A DNA stretch of 64,000 nucleotides from Bacilli bacterium (GTDB lineage: Bacteria; Bacillota_I; Bacilli_A; RF39; UBA660). Below, one piece after another: positions 37,095-44,546 of this stretch. How positions within the stretch are numbered: the first letter of the stretch is position 1; every line of letters begins with the position of its first letter. The notes beneath the pieces are model-generated. The model ran no database searches, had not been told where the DNA came from, and was given only the letters and a program-made list of their open reading frames with translations. The DNA lies in assembly GCA_900768815.1 (NCBI GenBank), contig CAAGEE010000010.1, positions 1 to 64,000 of the forward strand, in the 5' to 3' direction. The position numbers and the translations under genes are program-made.

Positions 37095-37477
37095 TTTAAG
37101 TCCTCACTTCCAAATGGAAAAGGACAAATCTCTTCTACTGTATATTCCTTATATTCTCCAGTAGTTGCAAAACATCTAACAATGGCATCCTTATCAAAAA
37201 ACTCTGAAATTACTTGTCTACATACAAAACAAGGCATACCAATCTCTCCTGATGATACCATTACATTTAACTCTTTAAAGTCCCCCTTTTTATATCCGGC
37301 ACTAATAGCAGATACTATTGCAGTTCTCTCAGCACAAATAGTCGCTCCAAAACTAGCGTTTTCTACATTTACCCCACTAAACTCTACTCCATCCTTCACA
37401 ACAACAATTGCTGAAACATGAAAGTCTGAATAAGGTGCATAACTATTCTTTTGTAATTCTAATAATTTATCTTTCAT
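37091..37477 (-). CDS. cdd: Cytidine deaminase
   Basis: 128 aa. YAPYSDFHVSAIVVVKDG, NASFGATICAERTAIVSAIS (CAE active-site, zinc Cys and catalytic Glu) and GMPCFVCRQVISEF (PCxxC) define the small tetrameric enzyme. It converts cytidine and deoxycytidine to uridine forms. It is in the dgkA-cdd-era order typical of Bacillota, with 4-nt overlaps on both sides. Confidence 0.97.
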   Translation of the reverse strand: MKDKLLELQKNSYAPYSDFHVSAIVVVKDGVEFSGVNVENASFGATICAERTAIVSAISAGYKKGDFKELNVMVSSGEIGMPCFVCRQVISEFFDKDAIVRCFATTGEYKEYTVEEICPFPFGSEDLK

Positions 37478-37887
37478 AATAACCCTCCAATAAAGCTAAT
37501 TAACTTAGGTATAAATATAATAAGTCCTATAATTGCTGAAATAATAGCCATCATCAATACTCCAGCACTTGCTGTATCTTTTGTAGCCTTTGCTAAAGGA
37601 TGAATCTCTGGTGAGGTTAAATCCACTAAATACTCAATCGAAGTATTAAAAAACTCAGCCATAAGCACTAAACCAATAAGTACTAAACAAACTAACCATT
37701 CCGTATAACTAATCTTTAAAATAAAACCAAATATTATAACTAAAATCGCAATAACCGTATGTATCTTTAAATTCTGTTCTCCAACGTATGCCTGTAAAAT
37801 ACCTTCAAAAGCATATTTAAAACTATTAGTTAATCTCTTCTTATCAAGTTTTAATTCCTTAATTTTAATCTTATCTCGTGATACCAT
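37474..37887 (-). CDS. dgkA: Diacylglycerol kinase/undecaprenol kinase family protein
   Basis: 137 aa. SFKYAFEGILQAYVGEQNLKIH opens the family; LMAEFFNTSIEYLVDL carries the catalytic Glu, and HPLAKATKDTASAGVLM the nucleotide-binding part. Three transmembrane helices are visible. Gram-positive members phosphorylate undecaprenol for the cell-wall carrier pool. It overlaps ybeY by 17 nt. Confidence 0.95.
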   Translation of the reverse strand: MVSRDKIKIKELKLDKKRLTNSFKYAFEGILQAYVGEQNLKIHTVIAILVIIFGFILKISYTEWLVCLVLIGLVLMAEFFNTSIEYLVDLTSPEIHPLAKATKDTASAGVLMMAIISAIIGLIIFIPKLISFIGGLL

Positions 37888-38320
37888 AACTACTTAATAC
37901 CTCCTCTTGTTTAGCAAACATAACTTCTTCATCTTCCTTAGTCATATGATCATAACCAAGTAAATGATAAAAACCATGTACTGCTAAAAAAGAAAGTTCT
38001 CTTAGAAGTGAATGACCATACTCTTCAGCCTGAGCAATAGCCCTATCTATAGAAATATATATATCTCCTAAAACTCTTTCCTCAGTTGGCATAACAACAC
38101 TATCTTCATCTTCTAAGGCAAATGTAATAACATCAGTTTCTCTATCAATATGTCTATAATTCTTATTTAACTCATGAATATAATCATTATCAACTATAAT
38201 CAAATTAAAAGATGTATCAACTAACTTTTCTTTCTCAATAGCACTGAACAATACTTTCTCTACTGTTTCTAATTCCTCTATTTCTCTATCAGTCTGGTTA
38301 AAAATACAAACACTACTCAT
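37871..38320 (-). CDS. ybeY: Endoribonuclease YbeY
   Basis: 149 aa. LNKNYRHIDRETDVITFALED precedes LGDIYISIDRA and the zinc site HGFYHLLGYDH (three His). It acts in 16S rRNA 3' maturation and 70S quality control. It is coupled to dgkA by overlap. phoH, usually upstream of ybeY in Bacillota, is missing here. Confidence 0.97.
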   Translation of the reverse strand: MSSVCIFNQTDREIEELETVEKVLFSAIEKEKLVDTSFNLIIVDNDYIHELNKNYRHIDRETDVITFALEDEDSVVMPTEERVLGDIYISIDRAIAQAEEYGHSLLRELSFLAVHGFYHLLGYDHMTKEDEEVMFAKQEEVLSSYGITR

Positions 38321-38329
38321 AACAACCTC

Positions 38330-38944
38330 CTAAAACAATACTACCAATATTACCACACCCAAAAGCAATATAGAAAGTATATTTAAAAACCATTCATTCT
38401 TTAAAACCTTAGGAAACTTATCACCAAACATATCAACTATATGATAAATATAAAAACCAATAGTACCACCTAACATATTCAATATAATATCATCAACATC
38501 AAATACTCTTCCTATAACTAATTGCACAGTCTCAATAGAAATAGATGTAATAGCAGTCAATATAAATGGTACCAATAATTTCTTATTATCTAAATAGTAA
38601 CTAACAAAGAATCCATAAGGTAAAAACATGACCATATTTCCAATTACGTTCTTAAAAAATAAACGACTGCCCATATTATAACGCAATATTTCTTTAAAAG
38701 GAATAAAATTATTACTAGACCAACTAACATCATCTTGAAAAGTAACCACTTGGAATAAACACATAATATATATTAAGAATGCTAAACTTAATAATTCCTT
38801 ATATATTACAAATTTTTTCTTATTCTTAATTAAGTAACTAATTCTTAAACTCACTATAACAACACATGAAATCAAAACCATTGGCCAAGTAATATTTATA
38901 ACTCCATGTAATGTATTCGTAATTGGTTCTAACACTAGTATCAC
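38330..38944 (-). CDS. VanZ-family membrane protein
   Basis: 204 aa with about five hydrophobic helices. NVIGNMVMFLPYGFFVSYYL and ISIETVQLVIGRVFDVDDIILNMLGG are the VanZ-like core (N..MF.P.G and E..Q....R..DvdDi..N..G). VanZ-family proteins are linked to teicoplanin resistance in some species, but most are of unknown function. It replaces the phoH/yqfF position between yqfD and ybeY; it overlaps yqfD by 4 nt. Confidence 0.9.
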   Translation of the reverse strand: MILVLEPITNTLHGVINITWPMVLISCVVIVSLRISYLIKNKKKFVIYKELLSLAFLIYIMCLFQVVTFQDDVSWSSNNFIPFKEILRYNMGSRLFFKNVIGNMVMFLPYGFFVSYYLDNKKLLVPFILTAITSISIETVQLVIGRVFDVDDIILNMLGGTIGFYIYHIVDMFGDKFPKVLKNEWFLNILSILLLGVVILVVLF

Positions 38945-40089
38945 TCTCCTGGGATAACTTCACTATATTCTAAGTAATCAGTAATATCTTCCTTTACTTT
39001 AAAAAATACTTCTATTATTATTTTACTATTTTTTTGATACTTTTTCAAAACTTTTTTCCCCACTATCACACCATCACTACCTATTTCATTATTTATCTTA
39101 GTAGTTGCGATAGTCAAAGCATCATCAACTACATTGTCAAGAGTATAATTTTTCTCTATAACTTTAGTTTCTAAATAACTAGAAAAGTTTATTCTAATTG
39201 GTAATATCACCAAATCAACTAAAGAAAAAGACTCTCTCTTATAAGTTTTAAATCTCGAAAAAAGTGTATATGTATTATCAAGAAACTCTAACTCTAACTG
39301 TCTTTTTACTTTACCAGTTACATTTTCCTCTCTATATTTAATTGGCATTTCTAAAAACACTTTATACCAAACCTCACCATACACCTTACCAGTTGCGCAT
39401 TTTTGTTTAACGATTTCTTCTTTATTATGAATAATTCCAGATATCAAAACATCTCCCTTTTTAACATAATCTAGCTTTTTCTTAACTATTTCTCCCTCTT
39501 CTGCCTCAATTGATAATATCATTGCATCCTTCTTAGCAACAACATTTCTTCTTATACATTCACTATTATTCTTATTCTTTTTTCTCTGTTCAACCCTAAC
39601 TACATACTTAGTACCAATCTCTTCTATTTCTAACCATTCAATATCATTATCTTCTTTCTCTAATATCTCACTAACTATTTTTTCTTTCTCATTAAAACTA
39701 ACTTTAAATTTATATTTTCTAATCCCATACTTTTCTAAATCATTATAAACAATCTCTCTAATATAAGGATTACTATGTATAACCTCTACATCAAATATAA
39801 TCCTACTAAGTACTATATTAATAATTACCCCAATACCTAAACAAATAAAAAATACTAAGTACTTTCTAAATAAATATTCAATCTTAGCCAATCCATATCT
39901 ATTAACAACATCTATTTTGTAACTAGTCTTAATCTTACCTACTTTTTCTAAACCTTCTTCATCAACTACTACATAAATATATTTACGTTTTTCTACCAAG
40001 TCATATATATTAATTTTATTTCTAATTAATTTCTTAACAAAATAGCTAGGATTCTTTCCTCTAACAATAATTTTATATCTTTTAATCAT
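38941..40089 (-). CDS. yqfD: Sporulation protein YqfD
   Basis: 382 aa from the ATG with GAGGAG four bases upstream. The cytoplasmic N-terminal domain (about 1-75) is followed by one transmembrane segment (about 82-103) and a large extracytoplasmic domain with VAKKDAMILSIEAEEGEIVKKKLDYVKKGDVLISG. It is a mother-cell sporulation protein of the sigma-E regulon in Bacillus. The start overlaps the end of yqfC by 8 nt. Confidence 0.92.
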   Translation of the reverse strand: MIKRYKIIVRGKNPSYFVKKLIRNKINIYDLVEKRKYIYVVVDEEGLEKVGKIKTSYKIDVVNRYGLAKIEYLFRKYLVFFICLGIGVIINIVLSRIIFDVEVIHSNPYIREIVYNDLEKYGIRKYKFKVSFNEKEKIVSEILEKEDNDIEWLEIEEIGTKYVVRVEQRKKNKNNSECIRRNVVAKKDAMILSIEAEEGEIVKKKLDYVKKGDVLISGIIHNKEEIVKQKCATGKVYGEVWYKVFLEMPIKYREENVTGKVKRQLELEFLDNTYTLFSRFKTYKRESFSLVDLVILPIRINFSSYLETKVIEKNYTLDNVVDDALTIATTKINNEIGSDGVIVGKKVLKKYQKNSKIIIEVFFKVKEDITDYLEYSEVIPGE

Positions 40090-40321
40090 ATAACTCCTCA
40101 ATAGTTAATATCTTCCCCGTAATTAATATTTCTTTATCTAATAATTTATTAAGTACTAAATCTTCTCCCTTAATAACTATTAAGTTATTCCCATTATTAA
40201 TAGATATTCTTTTATTATTTAATGTTAGTATCTCCAAATAATTAGTAATATAAACTCTATTCCTAAAAAGAACTAGTCTAAATTCATCATCTTTTATATA
40301 TTCTCTTACTCTTTCAAACAT
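40082..40321 (-). CDS. yqfC: Sporulation protein YqfC
   Basis: 79 aa from the ATG behind AGGTGA. VYITNYLEILTLNNKRISINNGNNLIVIKGEDLVL is the YabP/YqfC-type beta domain. It is paired with YqfD, as in Bacillus and Clostridium. A CATATACT element (near the sigma-E -10 CATACANT) lies just upstream, but no matching -35 at the right distance was found. Confidence 0.9.
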   Translation of the reverse strand: MFERVREYIKDDEFRLVLFRNRVYITNYLEILTLNNKRISINNGNNLIVIKGEDLVLNKLLDKEILITGKILTIEELYD

Positions 40322-40383
40322 AATACTCTTCACCTATAAAAGTATATGTTTTCAAACAAAATAAAAGAAATGCAAAAGCACTT

Positions 40384-40821
40384 CTAGTTTAATTTTCCTC
40401 TAATTATCTCACTAACTGTCTTCATATCAGTTTTACCTTTAAGTTTAGCATTTGCTTCTTTCATTACTTTTCCCATATCTTTAACTCCTTCTGGTTTAAT
40501 TAAAGCAAATATTTCATCTATTGCTTTATTTACTTCCTCTAAACTTAATTGTTCTGGTAAATACTCTTCTAATATTTTAATCTCTTCTTGTGTTTTTTCT
40601 ATTAAATCATTACGTCCTCCTTTTTCGAATTCTGTAATTGATTCTTTTCTCATCTTAATCTGTCTTTGAACTGCTTCTGTTAATAATTCATCATTAATTT
40701 CTCTCTTACGATCGATATGTTCTTGATTCATTCCAGCCTTAACCATTCTAATAACAGTTAATCTTTCTTTTTCTTTATTTTTCATGGCATCAATCATATC
40801 ATTTTTTAATTTTTCTACCAC
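40384..40821 (-). CDS. yqeY: GatB/YqeY domain protein
   Basis: 145 aa. LKNDMIDAMKNKEKERLTVIRMVKAGM, MRKESITEFEKGGRNDLIEKTQEEIKIL, YLPEQLSLEE and LKGKTDMKTVSEIIRGKL are the YqeY segments matching the C-terminal tail of GatB. It probably interacts with tRNA. It lies downstream of rpsU, the conserved order in Bacillota. Confidence 0.95.
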   Translation of the reverse strand: MVEKLKNDMIDAMKNKEKERLTVIRMVKAGMNQEHIDRKREINDELLTEAVQRQIKMRKESITEFEKGGRNDLIEKTQEEIKILEEYLPEQLSLEEVNKAIDEIFALIKPEGVKDMGKVMKEANAKLKGKTDMKTVSEIIRGKLN

Positions 40822-40860
40822 AAAATCATCTCCCTATCTAATTATACCATACTCCAGTTA

Positions 40861-40888
40861 AAAAAAATAGAGATTAATAATCTCTATT
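40861..40888 (-). terminator. Intrinsic terminator overlapping the rpsU stop
   Basis: 11-bp stem AATAGAGATTA / TAATCTCTATT and T run; the TAA of rpsU is part of the hairpin. yqeY lies beyond it. Confidence 0.75.
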
Positions 40889-41074
40889 ATTAGCACGGTT
40901 TCTCTTTTGAGAATTCTTAATTCCTTCTTTTTTAGCAGCTCTTCTTCTAACACCGGGTTTATCATAAGCTTCTCTTTTTCTACATTCTGAAGGGACACCA
41001 TCTCTTGCCACTTTTTGCTTGAACTTTCTTAGAGCTTGGTCCAAATTACCTCTAACAGTTACTTTAGTTGCCAT
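40874..41074 (-). CDS. rpsU: 30S ribosomal protein S21
   Basis: 66 aa from the second of two adjacent ATGs, which has the better RBS spacing. LDQALRKFKQKVARDGVPSECRKREAYDKPGVRRRAAKK is the S21 pattern (KR.RY..P...R..K). The tail ending RNRANNRDY is slightly long. It is transcribed from a strong promoter in the gap that also ends the bacteriocin-like cassette. Confidence 0.96.
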   Translation of the reverse strand: MATKVTVRGNLDQALRKFKQKVARDGVPSECRKREAYDKPGVRRRAAKKEGIKNSQKRNRANNRDY

Positions 41075-41107
41075 CATTATCCCTCCCTTCGTTTTTAACT
41101 ACCATGA

Positions 41108-41136
41108 ATTATAACAAAACTTCTTTTGTTTTTCAA
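41108..41136 (-). promoter_or_regulatory. Sigma-A promoter of rpsU
   Basis: TTGAAA, 17-nt spacer, TATAAT. An AAAACTT / AAGTTTT hairpin spans the same segment and may mark the end of the cassette transcript. Confidence 0.8.
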
Positions 41137-41153
41137 CAAGTTTTTAGGAATTT

Positions 41154-41318
41154 TTAACAAAAATGCCCAAATTTCAACAAATATCGCAAATTTGACCCAA
41201 TATCAACTCCCAAATCATATATAAATCTAATACCAAAATATACTAAAGGTAGCGAAAAAATACCTAATATTATTAAAATTATCTTTCTATATTTACTAAA
41301 AATTACTCTAAAGGACAT
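41154..41318 (-). CDS. Small membrane protein of the bacteriocin-like cassette (candidate immunity)
   Basis: 54 aa: a basic start (SFRVIFSKYRK), one transmembrane helix (about 13-33), then YDLGVDIGSNLRYLLKFGHF ending in Cys54. There is no GG leader. The last 21 residues follow the same pattern as the C-terminus of the neighbouring peptide at 41303-41473 (Y[DE]xGxx[VI]GSx[IL]R...C). It overlaps that gene by 16 nt. I propose self-immunity or a third subunit. RBS GGAGAAGG. Ends before rpsU. Confidence 0.7.
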   Translation of the reverse strand: MSFRVIFSKYRKIILIILGIFSLPLVYFGIRFIYDLGVDIGSNLRYLLKFGHFC

Positions 41319-41473
41319 AACTTTCCTTCTCCAATTCTTCTAATTGAAGAACCTACTCCTTTACCAGCTTCATACAATAATTCTATAATTTTAACAAACG
41401 CATTCGCAACTGTACCAGAAATAGTCCCTCCTCCAGTTACATTTTTTAACTCATTATCATTACTTACTAACAT
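41303..41473 (-). CDS. Double-glycine-leader peptide, bacteriocin-like (peptide B)
   Basis: 56 aa. Leader MLVSNDNELKNVTGG (cut after GG15) and a 41-residue core containing TISGTVANAFVKIIELL, GKGVGSSIRRI and a C-terminal KLCPLE. Leader Leu/Val/Asn-Glu-Leu/Val spacing before GG is that recognised by C39 peptidases. The core has GxxxG (GKGVG) as in class IIb two-peptide bacteriocins. RBS GGGAGGTG. It overlaps peptide A by 7 nt and the small membrane protein by 16 nt. Confidence 0.8.
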   Translation of the reverse strand: MLVSNDNELKNVTGGGTISGTVANAFVKIIELLYEAGKGVGSSIRRIGEGKLCPLE

Positions 41474-41619
41474 CTATTACACCTCCCAGGATTAGTAATT
41501 CCCTCTATCACTCCCGAAATAAATATTATTAAAGCCGCTATTCCAATCATTCCAAGAGCGGATATTCCCCCAGTTATTCTTTTTAAATCATTATTATTAA
41601 CAATCTCTATATCAATCAC
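41467..41619 (-). CDS. Double-glycine-leader peptide, bacteriocin-like (peptide A)
   Basis: 50 aa from GTG (41617-41619); leader IVNNNDLKRITGG, then a 32-residue core ISALGMIGIAALIIFISGVI followed by EGITNPGRCNRC, a hydrophobic helix with GxxxG (GVIEG) and two Cys. The GTG has no good RBS. An in-frame ATA three codons later sits after AAGGTG and would give a 15-residue leader equal in length to peptide B's. The start overlaps the accessory gene's stop by 8 nt. It is likely the partner of peptide B. Confidence 0.72.
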   Translation of the reverse strand: MIDIEIVNNNDLKRITGGISALGMIGIAALIIFISGVIEGITNPGRCNRC

Positions 41620-42028
41620 CTTCCCATATAATTTTAAATATTTCACTCAAACTAATCTTCTTATCATTAAAAACTAAACGTAAATAATCATTATCATAGC
41701 CTCCATACTTAACTTCAATCAAAACTAGACTATATTTAATTTTCTTATTAGTAAGTACATCCTTAGTAATATCAGAAATACTAAATCTATATTTTTTATC
41801 ATCTATAAAAACAGAGCCATTCTTATATAAAACATCAAGTTTTCTACTATCAACCATCAATTCAATATAATATTTCTTTCTAACTCTTCCTTCCAATATT
41901 ACATAACTATTAATTCTTCTAAACCAAGTATAAAAGCCAAGTACTATTAACAAAACAAACAATAAAATCACTAAAAAAGTAATAAACTTATTCTTCTCAT
42001 AATTCACAAATTTCATAAACCTTACCAT
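41612..42028 (-). CDS. Bacteriocin transport accessory-like membrane protein
   Basis: 138 aa: one transmembrane helix near the start (about 16-34), then a short beta-rich extracytoplasmic domain (VILEGRVRKKYYIELMVDSR). It resembles a reduced HlyD-type accessory protein without the coiled coil, placed between a C39 transporter and its peptides. An internal ATG four codons in (42016) is equally possible as start. It overlaps the transporter by 32 nt and peptide A by 8 nt. Confidence 0.65.
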   Translation of the reverse strand: MVRFMKFVNYEKNKFITFLVILLFVLLIVLGFYTWFRRINSYVILEGRVRKKYYIELMVDSRKLDVLYKNGSVFIDDKKYRFSISDITKDVLTNKKIKYSLVLIEVKYGGYDNDYLRLVFNDKKISLSEIFKIIWEGD

Positions 42029-44078
42029 TTTCTAGTTTTAAAACTCGTCCAAACAACTTATAAAAATTATTTCTATGACTTATCACAATAACAGTCTTAT
42101 CTTTTAAATATTTCAAAATACTTTCAAGTATCTTCCAAGTCTTACTAATATCTATCTGACTAAAAGCCTCATCAAAAATATAAATATCACTATCCCTTAC
42201 TAAAGCCCTCGCTAAAATTATTCTCTGTCTCTCACCAGAACTAAAATTAAAACCATTCTCATCTACTATTTCTTGATATCCTAACTCTCTATTTTTAACG
42301 ATCTCATCAATTCTAGTTATCTCAGTAATATTCTTAAACTTATCCTTATCAATTCTCTTATTCAAAACAATATTATTATAAATTGTATCTCTAAATAACG
42401 TATCATTATTACTAATATAAGTAATATTATTTCTAATAGTATCCAAATGATAATGATTAATATCAATATTATCTATTTTTATATATCCATATGAAACATT
42501 AATATACCTAAGTAACATCTTAACTAATGTACTCTTTCCTGTTCCAGATTCTCCTACTAATAAAATCTTTTCTCCCTGTAAAATTTTAAAAGAAACATTA
42601 CAAAACAAATTCTTATCTCCAAAATTATAGCTAAGATCATTAACCTCAATATTTCCCTTTAATCTATATAAAGAATAATAATGTCCTCCCTTAAAATTCT
42701 CATCTCTAATCGTAAACAAATCCTCAACTCGCTTCATAGTAATACTAAATTCTTGATATAATCCCTCTAAATTTAATAAATTACTAAAACAAAATATAAA
42801 GTAATTAAAAACATTTTGATAAACAAACAATTGTCCTAAAGACATCTCATCTCTAACAACAAAGTAACTTCCCAACCCCAATATAATAACCATCAAAGTA
42901 TTATTAGTAATTTCCTTAAAGAAACTATATAATTGTTCGTTCCTATTAAAAGAATAACTCTTCTCTAAAAAATCTTGATACTTAATCCTAAACTTATCTA
43001 TAAATTTCTTTTCTTGATGATTACCCTTAATAGTTTCAATATTAGATATAGCTTCCACTAAATATGAATTAACTAAATCATTACTATTATTTACTTTTCT
43101 TAACATACTCTTCTTAAAATAATTAAACACACTCTGTAAAATAAAAAGAATAATACAAGTAAAAACTATATACTTAAAAAAGTTCTTATTAAGTTTAAAT
43201 AATAAATATCCAAATACTATAAATCCTAACATATCAGAAAATGCGCCTAACATCATCAGTCCTACAAAATTCTTTATAATATTCAAATCTCTAAGTCTAG
43301 AAATAACTTCCCCTGTAGTACGATTTTTAAAATATAAATATGGAAGTAAGAGAAGATGTCTAAATGTTACTAAAGTAATTTCTAAATCTAATGTATTAAG
43401 TATCTTAGTAAGTAATATATCTCTAAATAAACTACTAACTTCTCTAAAGAAATATAATATTAAAATATATAAACTAAGAAACAAGATATTATTACTAATC
43501 TTATAATTAATAGAAAACTCTAATAAATATTTAAAATGAAATGCTGTTACTATCTGCAATAAAAAGTAACAAACAGTAAGTACAATAATAAGTCCTATAA
43601 ATTTGCTCTTTCTATTAATAAATTCTCTTAATATTTTCTTTAGAAACTTAACTCTATTAAATATAGGCAAAGGCTTAATTGGTTTTAAAAAGATATAATT
43701 ACCTGTAGCTAATAACTTAAATTCTCCTATTGTAAACACACGCTTTCCTTTAGCAGGATCCATAACTATTACTTTATTAGTATTATAGTTAATATCATAT
43801 ATAACTACAAAGTGTTTATAGCTCTTATTAACAACTACATGAGCAAGACAAGGTAAGTTATTTTTTTGGATTTTTGACAAGTCTCCCTTTACACCTGTTG
43901 CTTCAAAACCAATACTTTTAGCTCCCTCAACTAAATTATAAGCAGATACTCCAGATTTATTAGTATTTGTAACTTCTCTTAAAAATTCTTTTGATACTTC
44001 TCCTCCATAATATCTAATAACTGAAAGTAAAGAACAAATACCACAATCTTTTATACCATCTTGCAACACTATCTTCAT
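41997..44078 (-). CDS. Peptidase-containing ABC transporter (C39) for double-glycine peptides
   Basis: 693 aa from the ATG giving MKIVLQDGIKDCGICSLLSV (Gln6, catalytic Cys12); a TTG five codons upstream is too close to the GGAGG. The C39 peptidase continues with YKHFVVIYDI (His) and VMDPAKGK (Asp). Then come six transmembrane helices (about 155-440), and an ATPase with GESGTGKSTLVKML (Walker A), SSGERQRIILARAL (signature) and DIYIFDEAFSQ (Walker B). It removes GG leaders and exports the peptides. It is the first gene of the cassette that ends at 41154. Confidence 0.95.
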   Translation of the reverse strand: MKIVLQDGIKDCGICSLLSVIRYYGGEVSKEFLREVTNTNKSGVSAYNLVEGAKSIGFEATGVKGDLSKIQKNNLPCLAHVVVNKSYKHFVVIYDINYNTNKVIVMDPAKGKRVFTIGEFKLLATGNYIFLKPIKPLPIFNRVKFLKKILREFINRKSKFIGLIIVLTVCYFLLQIVTAFHFKYLLEFSINYKISNNILFLSLYILILYFFREVSSLFRDILLTKILNTLDLEITLVTFRHLLLLPYLYFKNRTTGEVISRLRDLNIIKNFVGLMMLGAFSDMLGFIVFGYLLFKLNKNFFKYIVFTCIILFILQSVFNYFKKSMLRKVNNSNDLVNSYLVEAISNIETIKGNHQEKKFIDKFRIKYQDFLEKSYSFNRNEQLYSFFKEITNNTLMVIILGLGSYFVVRDEMSLGQLFVYQNVFNYFIFCFSNLLNLEGLYQEFSITMKRVEDLFTIRDENFKGGHYYSLYRLKGNIEVNDLSYNFGDKNLFCNVSFKILQGEKILLVGESGTGKSTLVKMLLRYINVSYGYIKIDNIDINHYHLDTIRNNITYISNNDTLFRDTIYNNIVLNKRIDKDKFKNITEITRIDEIVKNRELGYQEIVDENGFNFSSGERQRIILARALVRDSDIYIFDEAFSQIDISKTWKILESILKYLKDKTVIVISHRNNFYKLFGRVLKLENGKVYEICEL

Positions 44079-44143
44079 AATGACTCTTCTCAAGCACCTC
44101 CTATTATATTATTCAAAAAAAATTCCAAGTTCCCACAAAAAAA

Positions 44144-44252
44144 AGAAACAATTTTTTTTGTTTCTTCTTTAGAAAGATTACTGTGGTACATACATACCTC
44201 AAAAGAAAATATTTATATATGATTGAGAGACAAATATTTCTTGCACTTTCCA
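44144..44252 (-). ncRNA. Candidate short transcript or attenuator leader upstream of the C39 transporter
   Basis: TTGTTT, 17-nt spacer, TATTAT at 44282-44287 and 44259-44264 would start RNA near 44252. A strong hairpin AAGAAACAA / TTGTTTCTT with eight T ends it near 44144, about 65 nt before the transporter gene. No ORF longer than six codons lies between. It may be a small RNA or an attenuator controlling the cassette. Confidence 0.35.
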
Positions 44253-44307
44253 ATACCTATAATAACATAATTTTTATCTGTAAACAAGCAATTTACTGGC
44301 AAACGTC

Positions 44308-44334
44308 AAAAAAAAGTCTCCTAGGTGAAGACTT
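44308..44334 (-). terminator. Intrinsic terminator of tRNA-Arg
   Basis: AAGTCT / AGACTT stem with a 9-nt loop and T run, 12 nt after the tRNA. Confidence 0.8.
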
Positions 44335-44345
44335 AATTTCATAAA

Positions 44346-44422
44346 TGGTGTCCGCGAGGCGACTCGAACGCCTGACCGATCGCTTAGAAGGCGATTGCTC
44401 TATCCAGCTGAGCTACGCAGAC
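44346..44422 (-). tRNA. tRNA-Arg (anticodon UCU)
   Basis: 77 nt with encoded CCA. Acceptor GTCTGCG / CGCGGAC (one T-G pair), D-arm GCTCAGCTGGATAGAGC, anticodon stem ATCGC / GCGAT around loop CTTCTAA (anticodon TCT), and T-arm AGGCG-TTCGAGT-CGCCT. It reads AGA, the main Arg codon in this AT-rich genome. Confidence 0.97.
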
Positions 44423-44442
44423 ATAATCAACTGACAAATAGA

Positions 44443-44471
44443 ATTATACAATAAAAATCTCACTCTTGCAA
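44443..44471 (-). promoter_or_regulatory. Sigma-A promoter of tRNA-Arg
   Basis: TTGCAA, 17-nt spacer, TATAAT, ending about 20 nt upstream of the mature tRNA. Nothing else is seen in the 44423-44546 gap. Confidence 0.85.
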
Positions 44472-44546
44472 GTGATTTTATTACTTTTTTCCATTTATCA
44501 GTTAAATTCAAGCTTTATTTATAGATATTTTTAAACATAAACAATA

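Noticed and set aside
40322..40370. Sigma-E promoter for yqfC
   Set aside because: CATATACT resembles the -10, but no KMATATT lies 13-15 nt upstream.
44171..44300. A further small peptide gene upstream of the C39 transporter
   Set aside because: All three minus-strand frames are closed within a few codons; no GG-leader motif.
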